Assembly (NCBI GenBank): GCA_037968475.1
Contig: JBBKVO010000008.1
Coordinates: 62,001 to 126,000 of the forward strand
Reading direction: 5' to 3'
DNA from: SB11 sp037968475
GTDB lineage: Bacteria; Bacteroidota; Bacteroidia; UBA8524
DNA length: 64,000 nt
A model generated the notes under the pieces. The model did not search any database and was not told the DNA's origin. It was given only the letters and a program-made list of their open reading frames with translations. A program made the translations under genes and the position numbers. Shown here piece by piece: positions 39,825-47,506 of this stretch. The first letter of the stretch is position 1. Every line of letters begins with the position of its first letter.

Positions 39825-42050
39825 CTACCTTGACTGTACAAGAGCTTTTTGAAGTTTATCTATTTCGATGGGTTTTTGCAATACGCTGGTAAAGCAATTT
39901 GCGTGCTCTTTTTGTGTGCTCACAGTGGTATCGGCCGTTAGTGCAAAAATGGGTGTAAGGGTATTGGGGTTTTTGGTATTGCGTATTTGTATAGCTGCAT
40001 CGTAGCCGTTCATTTCAGGCATATGTATATCCATCAATATAAAATCATACGGTTTAATCGCTGCCTTTTCAATAGCAATTAAACCATTTTCGGCTAGTTC
40101 TATTACCAAGCCCCAATTGTTTAGCAATTTGGTAGCTACCATAGCATTTACTTTATTATCCTCGACTAATAATACGGTTTTACCTATAAGTAGTTCCGGA
40201 ATATCAGCAATTACCGCCTTTTTAAGTCTTGTGCGTTTAAATTGAACATCGAAATGAAAAGTGGAGCCTTCACTCACCACACTTATTACGTGTATTGCAC
40301 TATCGTGCAACTCAACCAGTTTTTTAACAATAGCTAACCCCAAGCCTGAACCACCGTGTTTTTTTGTGGTAATTGATTTGGGTTGAGAGAAACTCTCGAA
40401 AATCTCGTCGAAGCTTATTTTGGCTATACCAACCCCTGTATCTATTACTTTAAACCGAAGTATATCTCTAGTTTTTAAGGCTTTTACTTTTTCTACACTT
40501 ACCGTTACTGAACCAGTATCAGTAAACTTAATAGCGTTACTAATAAGGTTACCCAGTATTTGCGATATTTTAGTGTCGTCCAACTCGTAGGCTTGTGCTA
40601 CATCTTCTTTCACGTCTAGTAAAAGTTGTATGTTTTTTTCTTTAGCAAGACTTTCATAAGTCAGCTTTATGCTTTCCATTAAAGGTCTAAATGCGGTAGG
40701 ACTTACTTCTAATGACATTTTCGACATATCTAGCTTGGTGTAATCCAATATGTCGTTAATAATGCGTAGTAAGTGATTTGATGCAAATTTTAGCGAGCTT
40801 ATTAGCTTTTGCTCCTCTTCGCTTCCTCCTACACTAAGCAAGTTGGTTATCATTATCACCGCATTAAGTGGAGTACGCAGCTCGTGGCTCATGTTTGATA
40901 AAAACTCTTGTCGTACCCTTGCGGCCTCCTCTGCCCTATTTTTTTTCTCAATTATTTCAGCACGCTCGCGTTGTAGTTTTGCTTCTTTTTCTAGCGATTC
41001 TAATTTGGTTATCAGTTCGTAGTTTTCAATTACCTTTAAGGTTTGAGTATTTATTACACCTTCTTTTTCTTTAAGGTAAAGCTCCAGATACTCTAAAGCC
41101 TTTTCTGTCTCGCCTTCTTGTTTGTGTACCCTATACAACAGGTAATAACACTTAAATTTAATTATAACGGTATTATATTCAGTGCTACATTTTAAGCCCT
41201 TTTGCAATGTTTCTTTGGCTTTCTCAAGCTCGCCCATTACTTCGTACAGCTTACCCAGTTTGTGGTAGGCCATACCCAAACCCAAATTATCGCCAACGCT
41301 GCTATGTATCTCTATTGCTCTTATAAAATCAGCCTCAGCTTGTTTAAATTGCTTTGTATGTATAAGTACTTTACCCTTTCCGTATACTGCAAAAGCATAA
41401 CCGCGCGTATCACCCGTTTGGGTTTTTATAGCTACCGATTTTTCAATCATAGCTAAGGCTTTGTCCAATTCGCCTTGTTTTATATATATGCCTGATAAGG
41501 GATTATATGCGTTTGACTCGAGGTTTAAATCATTTACTTCTTTTGCGGCATCAATAGCATTTTGGTATGATTTTACAACGTTTTTCTGGTCGCCAAAATA
41601 CTCGTAAATAGTTCCTAGCGATTTCTCTACTCTTGATAGGTTGTGGTAATCGTTATATTTTTTATAAACGGTACGGCAGTTTATCATATACACCAACCCC
41701 AAATGGTAGTTATTGGTGCGGTAATACACGCCTGCAATATTGTATTTGGCATCAGTTACACCACGCTCGTCGTTTAGTTGCTTAAAATGCTCAATAGCCT
41801 CGTTAGCCATATCAATGCACTTGGTAAACTCGCCCCTTATCATATAAAAAAGCGACAACATATTAAGGCTTTTGGCAATTAATAGGGTATTATTTACCTT
41901 TTTACTTATAGATAGAGATTTATTGGCAAGCTGTATGCTCTTTGCCAAATTATTTCCCCTACCTGTGTAGGCATCATGCAAAAAATCAGCTGCTTGTGTG
42001 TTTAGCTCGGATATAGAATCCTTCATAAAAAACATCCCCAATAAATTCAA
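39825..42050 (-). CDS. Soluble TPR-containing hybrid histidine kinase with receiver domain
   Basis: 741 aa (an alternative start at 42026 gives 733 aa). The N-terminal ~340 residues contain about seven TPR units (G-D-T-R-G-Y-A-F-A-V-Y-G-K-G-K and G-L-G-M-A-Y-H-K-L-G-K-L-Y-E-V are clear). A coiled coil leads to the HisKA domain with the phospho-His in F-L-S-N-M-S-H-E-L-R-T-P-L, followed by an HATPase (N-A-I-K-F-T-D, D-T-G-V-G-I, H-G-G-S-G-L-G-L-A) and a C-terminal receiver with D-F-I-L-M-D-I-H-M-P. No transmembrane segment or periplasmic sensor is seen, so the TPRs probably recognise another protein in the cytoplasm. No Hpt or output regulator is adjacent. Confidence 0.93.
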   Translation of the reverse strand: MNLLGMFFMKDSISELNTQAADFLHDAYTGRGNNLAKSIQLANKSLSISKKVNNTLLIAKSLNMLSLFYMIRGEFTKCIDMANEAIEHFKQLNDERGVTDAKYNIAGVYYRTNNYHLGLVYMINCRTVYKKYNDYHNLSRVEKSLGTIYEYFGDQKNVVKSYQNAIDAAKEVNDLNLESNAYNPLSGIYIKQGELDKALAMIEKSVAIKTQTGDTRGYAFAVYGKGKVLIHTKQFKQAEADFIRAIEIHSSVGDNLGLGMAYHKLGKLYEVMGELEKAKETLQKGLKCSTEYNTVIIKFKCYYLLYRVHKQEGETEKALEYLELYLKEKEGVINTQTLKVIENYELITKLESLEKEAKLQRERAEIIEKKNRAEEAARVRQEFLSNMSHELRTPLNAVIMITNLLSVGGSEEEQKLISSLKFASNHLLRIINDILDYTKLDMSKMSLEVSPTAFRPLMESIKLTYESLAKEKNIQLLLDVKEDVAQAYELDDTKISQILGNLISNAIKFTDTGSVTVSVEKVKALKTRDILRFKVIDTGVGIAKISFDEIFESFSQPKSITTKKHGGSGLGLAIVKKLVELHDSAIHVISVVSEGSTFHFDVQFKRTRLKKAVIADIPELLIGKTVLLVEDNKVNAMVATKLLNNWGLVIELAENGLIAIEKAAIKPYDFILMDIHMPEMNGYDAAIQIRNTKNPNTLTPIFALTADTTVSTQKEHANCFTSVLQKPIEIDKLQKALVQSR

Positions 42051-42148
42051 ATATACTGCTACACTTCAAAAAAAGTGTACAGATGGTGTTTTTAGTACGC
42101 TTTTGAACAATTAAACAACCGGGTAGTTAAATAAAAAACTAAGTATTA

Positions 42149-43256
42149 TCAGTAATTTTCTGCAATGGCAGGCATTATTTCTCGCCAGTTAACACCTCCT
42201 ACTTGCTTACCCATACGTACTATAACAAGGTTTTTGGCAGGGTTTACATAAATGTATTGCCCTAGAATACCAATAGCCATAAAATCACCATTTTTAGTAG
42301 GTAGCCACCAACTGTATTGATAGTGCCACGCGCTACCGTTTGTAGTATCTATTTTGGTTGATGTTTCAACCCATTGTTTGCTTACTATTTGTTTACCATT
42401 CCAATTGCCTTTGTTCAGATACAAACGACCCAGTTTAGCAAAATCGCGGGCACGGGCATTAACACAACAAAAGGTTTTTTCTACTCCGCCGTTTTTCTTA
42501 TCCAAACTCCAACTGGCATCGTACTCCATTTGCATAGGTTGCCAAAGTTTTTCTTGCATATACTGCGATATGGTTTTACCCTGCAAAGCACCTCAAGCAC
42601 CAAACCCAACAGTTGCGTATTGCCGCTAATATAATCGAACTCTTTGGCAGGAGCATTTTTCACCTTCAGCTTTTTAGATTCTTTATACAAGTTTCGCCCA
42701 TAGTAAAATGATGCGGCATGACCAAAGGGATTCCAATAGCTTTCGTTAAAACGCACACCCGATGTCATTTGTATTAAATCGCGCACGGTTACCTTTTCAA
42801 AACTTTTATCTAAATAGGGTACATAGTGCAATACCGAATCGTTAATAGAAGCTATCAAACCATCGTCAACAGCACAACCTATAAGTATTGAAGCACTGAT
42901 TTTCCTACTGAAAACGATGGAATTATTGATGCAGTGTCGTAGCTTTTAAAATAGTTTTCGTAGTGTATAGAATCATCTTTAATAATCAAAAAAGCCACTG
43001 TTTTATTCTTCTTTAAAAAATCATCAAAACTCATCTCTTTACCTTTTGCATTGGTAATTTGTTTTGGGTATTTTGGCTTTTGAGCATGGGGGAAAGTAAA
43101 GTGTACACTATCGGTACTAATGGTACGTTTGGGAAATTTTTTATAATCCTTTAAATCGGCCATATTATAAAACACAAACCGCCCCAACTTGCACGAGGGA
43201 AATAATGCCAGTGCACCCCAAAAAAGTAGAAAATAGATGCCGATACGTGTTTTCAT
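42149..43256 (-). pseudogene. Serine hydrolase (class C beta-lactamase/6-aminohexanoate-dimer hydrolase-like) with two frameshifts
   Basis: Three consecutive frames together encode one protein of about 370 aa. The first (from 43256) has a signal/lipobox-like N-terminus (F-P-S-C) and ends just after the nucleophile motif S-V-G-K. The second, shifted near 42,893, resumes with A-S-I-L-I-G-C-A-V-D-D-G-L-I-A-S and reaches Y-I-S-G-N-T-Q-L-L, the family's Tyr motif. The third, shifted near 42,592, resumes with A-L-Q-G-K-T-I-S-Q-Y-M and continues to the C-terminus. Each break needs only a 1-bp change, so either the gene has decayed or the assembly has two indel errors. The intact form would be an envelope serine hydrolase. 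Confidence 0.85.
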
Positions 43257-43479
43257 AGTTATATACTTAGCTAAAATAATTAAAATTGCTTTACTAAACG
43301 CTTTACCTACTACAAATATTGGCGGTTGATTAACTTTTGGTATTTTGTGGCGCTATACTGTTTCTTTTCATCTTGAAACCCGATGCTATTGATACCTGAA
43401 GGTGAGCCAGAGAGGCTTTAAATAGCAATTGATTTTAATTGATAGAAGAAGTTAGTTGAGCAAAAAAGAATAAATAACT

Positions 43480-44277
43480 ATGCCATTACCCCTAACCCTG
43501 CCCCGCCATGTAAATGTGGTGCGATACATTACCCCGCTGCGCGAAGGAGGCTCGTTGCCAGCTATTGCCGAGGCGGACGACGATTTTTTGTATGTGCTGA
43601 AATTTAGAGGCGCGGGACAGGGTGTAAAATCGCTAATTGCTGATTTTATTGGTGGCGAAATAGCCCGCGTATTGGGCATGAAAGTGCCCGAAATGGTATT
43701 TGCCCATCTGGATGCTGATTTTGGCCGTACAGAAGGCGACGAGGAGATACAAGAGCTTTTGCGCAAAAGCGAAGGGCTAAACCTAGGCGTGCACTACCTG
43801 CAAGGCAGTATGACTTACGACCCTGCGGTAACTGCTATTGATGCTGCCCTATCATCGCAGATTGTGTGGCTGGATTGTTTGTTGACGAATGTTGACCGCA
43901 CGGCACGCAATACCAATATGCTGTGGTGGCACAAAGAGTTGTGGCTGATTGACCACGGTGCATCGCTATACTTTCATCACTCGTGGGACAATTGGGAGGA
44001 GCAGGCTACCAAGCCTTTTGCACTGATAAAAGACCATGTGCTGCTGCGCACGGCTACCCAATTGCAGCAAACGGATGCAGCGTTTAGCACTTTGCTTACC
44101 CCCGAAATAATACAAGACATAGTAACCCAATTGCCCGATGAATGGCTATTGGAAAATACTGTTGACGAAACTGCGGATAGTCGCCGCGAGGTATACAGCA
44201 GTTTTTTGACGAAACGTTTGCAAGCATCAACCATATTTGTAGAGGAGGCAGAAAATGCAAGAAAAGCACTTGTTTGA
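43480..44277 (+). CDS. HipA-like kinase-fold protein
   Basis: 265 aa. The HipA-type kinase core is seen as Y-V-L-K-F-R-G (K41, the ATP-anchoring Lys), a catalytic loop C-L-L-T-N-V-D-R-T-A-R-N-T-N (133-146) and a metal-binding Asp in L-I-D-H-G-A-S-L (D158). The protein is short and lacks the N-terminal HipB-contacting domain of E. coli HipA. The next gene (DUF3037) overlaps it by 23 bp; the pair is a common two-gene unit. It may be a protein kinase or phosphotransferase. No HipB-like antitoxin is present, so a classical toxin-antitoxin role is not supported. The region between 43,257 and 43,479 shows nothing else. Confidence 0.85.
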   Translation: MPLPLTLPRHVNVVRYITPLREGGSLPAIAEADDDFLYVLKFRGAGQGVKSLIADFIGGEIARVLGMKVPEMVFAHLDADFGRTEGDEEIQELLRKSEGLNLGVHYLQGSMTYDPAVTAIDAALSSQIVWLDCLLTNVDRTARNTNMLWWHKELWLIDHGASLYFHHSWDNWEEQATKPFALIKDHVLLRTATQLQQTDAAFSTLLTPEIIQDIVTQLPDEWLLENTVDETADSRREVYSSFLTKRLQASTIFVEEAENARKALV

Positions 44278-44638
44278 GTATGCGGTGATACGCGTAGTGC
44301 CCCGTGTAGAGCGTGAGGAGTTTATAAATGTAGGTGTGGTGTTATTTTGCAAAAAACATAAGTTTTTGCAAGTGAAGTATACCGTTAATGCACAACGCCT
44401 GCAAGCCTTTTGCAGTGATATTGACCCTGCCGAAATACTAAACTACCTGCAAGGCTTTGAGAAAGTTTGCCTTGGTGATGCACAAGCAGGCGCAATAGCC
44501 CAATTGGATATGGCCAACCGTTTCCGTTGGTTAACCGCCAACCGAAGCACAGTATTGCAAACCTCTAAAGTGCACCCCGGCCTGTGCACTGAACCTCAAC
44601 AAAAATTGGAACAGTTATTTAAGGATTTGGTGGGGTAG
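44255..44638 (+). CDS. DUF3037 family protein
   Basis: 127 aa. It matches DUF3037 in F-E-Y-A-V-I-R-V-V-P-R-V-E-R-E-E-F-I-N-V-G (8-28), G-V-V-L-F-C and the C-terminal L-T-A-N-R-S-T-V-L-Q-T-S-K-V-H-P-G-L-C. The biochemical role is unknown. The start lies 23 bp inside the HipA-like gene, indicating translational coupling; the two proteins probably work together. It ends 2 bp before the convergent reverse-transcriptase gene. Confidence 0.85.
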   Translation: MQEKHLFEYAVIRVVPRVEREEFINVGVVLFCKKHKFLQVKYTVNAQRLQAFCSDIDPAEILNYLQGFEKVCLGDAQAGAIAQLDMANRFRWLTANRSTVLQTSKVHPGLCTEPQQKLEQLFKDLVG

Positions 44639-44640
44639 AT

Positions 44641-46185
44641 CTACTCTTCATCTTTCTTAAATAAAACGAGATGTTCTAATAAGAGCATGTTTTTACCTTG
44701 TGTTTTTACAGTTTCAAAGAGCTTGACTTTTGGAGGCATAGGCTTAAATAGTTCTTGAGCATTATTTTTTAAGCTTTTAATTAATTTCAAATTTATTTTT
44801 TGTGGTAACGTTATTTTGAATAAATCGTGTGATTTGATTAAGTAAATTAGCCATAGGAGATCGTATTGGTTATCTTCAATATTTTTTAGCTTATCATTCA
44901 ATAGATCTTCTAATACTGTATTTATTTTTAAAAGAGTACTGCGTCTACTTACATTGTTTAAAATTATAACCTCTATTATACCAAGTATTTGGGGGAACGA
45001 CTTATTTCTTCTTTCTTTCAACATCAACAACAAACTAATTGCTTTTAGCAAATTTTTGCCTTTAAAAACAAACTTAAGTTCAAACTCTTTAGTGTATAAC
45101 TCACTCAAAAACCTATCAACAACTCCTACCCCATCGTATTTTTTATCGATTTTCAATGTGCCTCGAATCGAGTTTTCAAAGCGTTTATAATTAATTTTCT
45201 TTTTGTAACGTAAGGAGTATGGTATATATTCTGCTGTCCACTCTCTGAAAAGCCCTTCAGGAAGTTCATTGATTTCACTTTTCATTTCATTGAGAGTGAG
45301 ATTAAACTTAAGCATCTGCTTTTGCAAAATTTTAATAATAATACTAGCATCTTGTTTAGTATGGCACAAGAACCTATAATCATCTTTAAATCTTACACCT
45401 AAGAAATCAATTTTAAGTTCACTAATTATTTTTGAGCATTCATTGTCAATCTCTGCTAAAAGTATTTCAGAAATTAAATCTGAAACAGCTGGTCCAATTG
45501 GAATTCCATTAGTGCACTTATCGTTTGAATACTGAAAGAGCCTATCCAGTATAAGTCCTACATATTTATCATAACGGTTTCGATTACCTTTTTTTCGTAT
45601 TTCGGCTTTCGTGTGAATAGCCCATGCTATGCTATGTGTATATATTGATGGGTAAAAATTCTTTATATCTGTTTTCAAAATATACTTATAACCATACGCT
45701 TCTGCAACTATATCGTTTTCAGCCATCTCCAAAAACTCATAAATCATTCTACCAGCTCTTAAATCACTTAAAAACCCTACGTTTTTACTTGAGATTGGTA
45801 TAGGAAAACTATAAGAATGTATCTTATTATTATTTCTGAACAATAATTTTAGAATCATATCCCAGTCATTCATTATATACCAAACGATATCGTGATAAAT
45901 TTTGGGTTCAATTATCCCAAATGTTCTGTCGGTTAAGTGAGTTTTGGGAAATGAAACAGTAATAAGTTCCGAACTAATTGGTTCAAATTTTGGATTATTC
46001 CCTATTATTTTCACCTCAAAATAAGGTTTAGACTCTAATCTAAATTGTTTAGTTTTAAAACTTGGAGGGATGACATATTGTTCGGGATAATAACCTTCTT
46101 CTAATAACCACTTGGCTATTGTTGATTTAGGCACCATCTTGATCAATTTTTTAGTTTTAAGGGTGTGATCTTTAGGCAATGTCAT
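44641..46185 (-). CDS. Reverse transcriptase, defence-type (DRT/Abi-like)
   Basis: 514 aa. RT motif A is L-K-T-D-I-K-N-F-Y-P-S-I-Y-T-H-S (D173 catalytic), motif B is G-I-P-I-G-P-A-V-S-D-L-I-S-E-I (227-241), and motif C is F-K-D-D-Y (D268, D269), where Phe replaces the usual Tyr. The IYTHS and GIPIGP...AEID patterns match the non-retron, non-intron RTs found in anti-phage loci (DRT, AbiA/AbiK relatives). There is no maturase, HNH or integrase domain; the C-terminal ~150 residues are helical, as in Abi-type RTs. The gene is AT-rich, stands alone, is convergent with the HipA-like/DUF3037 pair, and has a large repeat cluster upstream. I infer an abortive-infection or DNA-synthesis-based defence role; which subgroup is uncertain. 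Confidence 0.87.
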   Translation of the reverse strand: MTLPKDHTLKTKKLIKMVPKSTIAKWLLEEGYYPEQYVIPPSFKTKQFRLESKPYFEVKIIGNNPKFEPISSELITVSFPKTHLTDRTFGIIEPKIYHDIVWYIMNDWDMILKLLFRNNNKIHSYSFPIPISSKNVGFLSDLRAGRMIYEFLEMAENDIVAEAYGYKYILKTDIKNFYPSIYTHSIAWAIHTKAEIRKKGNRNRYDKYVGLILDRLFQYSNDKCTNGIPIGPAVSDLISEILLAEIDNECSKIISELKIDFLGVRFKDDYRFLCHTKQDASIIIKILQKQMLKFNLTLNEMKSEINELPEGLFREWTAEYIPYSLRYKKKINYKRFENSIRGTLKIDKKYDGVGVVDRFLSELYTKEFELKFVFKGKNLLKAISLLLMLKERRNKSFPQILGIIEVIILNNVSRRSTLLKINTVLEDLLNDKLKNIEDNQYDLLWLIYLIKSHDLFKITLPQKINLKLIKSLKNNAQELFKPMPPKVKLFETVKTQGKNMLLLEHLVLFKKDEE

Positions 46186-46249
46186 TTAAATCGTTTTTAT
46201 TCATTCTTTAGATAGTATTCCTATACTGCAATATAACCGATAATTTTAT

Positions 46250-46940
46250 TTTTTTAAATGCCTCTTTAAGTTAATAACCTGCCGCACTCCTTCGTCATCT
46301 TTATTAACTCACCCCAAAAAACACAAAGCCGTCCGACTACCCAACATTTCCCCTCTCTAAAAATTAGAGAGGGGCGCATATCGACAAGTCAACCAAAACA
46401 ACACTTCGGGGTGAGTTAAAAAAACCTTAGCTCTTAAACTTTCCTCCAAGCCAAAGGCCAACAGCTAAAAGCCCATTAAATGACAACTGTTTAATGATAA
46501 ATGTAAAATGAACCAACCTTGTCGACAGGTTTCAAACCGATGATAGCAACTACCGACCACCCCTGCCCCTCCTTTCCAACGCTGCAAAACCCATAAGGAG
46601 GGGTGCCAAACGCACTCCCCATTTACAGACCAATAGATTATTGCATACCAGTAAACGAAGTTGTATCTGTCAGTCTGTGGGGCAAAATCCCCCTCCTTCG
46701 GTGGTATGTGTGTGGTAAAGGAGGGGTTAGGGGTGGTTTAATAAATACTAAATCAGAAATTCTAAACTCGAAACGAAAAAACAAACTTCCACGCCTGCAC
46801 ACTCCTTCGACTTCGCTCAGGATGACAGTGCGCTCGTTCCCCGTTACCCTGTCCCGATTGCTATCGGGATTCGGGATTTCGCTCTATATTTCATATGAAT
46901 TGAGCAACGAGATGCCGACCTGCGTCGGCATGACTATCGA
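46250..46940. repeat. Intergenic repeat cluster between the RT and the methyltransferase genes
   Basis: No gene. It contains the AACTCACCCCAAAAAA and CCCCTCTCTAAAAATTAGAGAGGGGCG units (about 46305-46375), the CAACACTTCGGGGTGAGTTA motif (about 46400-46418), a low-complexity AATGATAAATGTAAAATG run (about 46490-46511), two AGGAGGGGT direct units (about 46598 and 46721), CCTTCGACTTCGCTCAGGATGAC (about 46804), CCCGATTGCTATCGGGAT (about 46853) and an ATGCCGACCTGCGTCGGCAT hairpin (about 46912-46931). The last matches the hairpin at 168-186. An apparent 200-codon frame through it only translates repeats. Confidence 0.8.
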
Positions 46941-46961
46941 CCGTCGTCTGTTGACCGAAAA

Positions 46962-47498
46962 CTACCCCTTACGCAACGCATTTACAATATGCCACAACGC
47001 AATAGCCGTAGCCACCGATACATTTAGCGAGTGTTTAGTACCAAACTGGGGTATTTCAACCAAAACATCGCAGGCGTTTACAATTTCTTGCTCAATACCG
47101 TCCACCTCGCTGCCCGCCACCAAAGCTATTTTTGTATTGGGGGCAATTTCCCAATCGTTCAAAAACATACTGCCTTCGGTTTGTTCCAGTCCCACAATAG
47201 TATAACCATCAGCCTTTAGCATATCCACTGCCTCAATAGTCGTTTTGTAGTGCTTCCAATCCACACTCAAGTCAGAACCTAGTGCCGTTTTAGAAATTTC
47301 TTTGTGGGGCGGTTGGCCTGTTATTCCACACAAATACATAGCCTCTAAAGCAAAGGCATCGCTAGTGCGAAACAGCGAGCCTACATTGTGCAGGCTACGT
47401 ATATTATCCAGTACCACCACCACCTTTATTTTTTCGGCGTGTTTATATTCATCCACACTTAAGCGGTTTAACTCAATATTCTTTAATTTGCGCACCAT
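46962..47498 (-). CDS. SpoU (TrmH)-type RNA methyltransferase
   Basis: 178 aa. It is a SAM-dependent 2'-O-methyltransferase of tRNA or rRNA with a SPOUT knot. The three family motifs are present: N-I-R-S-L-H-N-V-G-S-L-F-R-T, A-L-V-A-G-S-E-V-D-G-I, and I-P-Q-F-G-T-K-H-S-L-N-V-S-V-A-T-A. At this length it lacks an extended N-terminal RNA-binding domain. The substrate cannot be fixed (tRNA Gm18 or a 23S site). Its start lies 8 bp from the divergent mutS start, so the two must use overlapping regulatory DNA. Confidence 0.9.
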   Translation of the reverse strand: MVRKLKNIELNRLSVDEYKHAEKIKVVVVLDNIRSLHNVGSLFRTSDAFALEAMYLCGITGQPPHKEISKTALGSDLSVDWKHYKTTIEAVDMLKADGYTIVGLEQTEGSMFLNDWEIAPNTKIALVAGSEVDGIEQEIVNACDVLVEIPQFGTKHSLNVSVATAIALWHIVNALRKG

Positions 47499-47506
47499 AA
47501 ATCGTT

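Noticed and set aside
43480..44638. Classical HipAB toxin-antitoxin system
   Set aside because: There is no HipB-like helix-turn-helix gene; the partner is DUF3037 and lies downstream, not upstream.
44641..46185. Group II intron or retron as the source of the reverse transcriptase
   Set aside because: No maturase (X) or HNH domain, no intron-like GUGYG/AY boundaries and no obvious msr/msd inverted repeats; the motifs resemble DRT/Abi RTs.
46603..47205. 200-codon plus-strand reading frame
   Set aside because: It runs through the intergenic repeats and then antisense into the SpoU methyltransferase gene; its composition is that of translated repeats.
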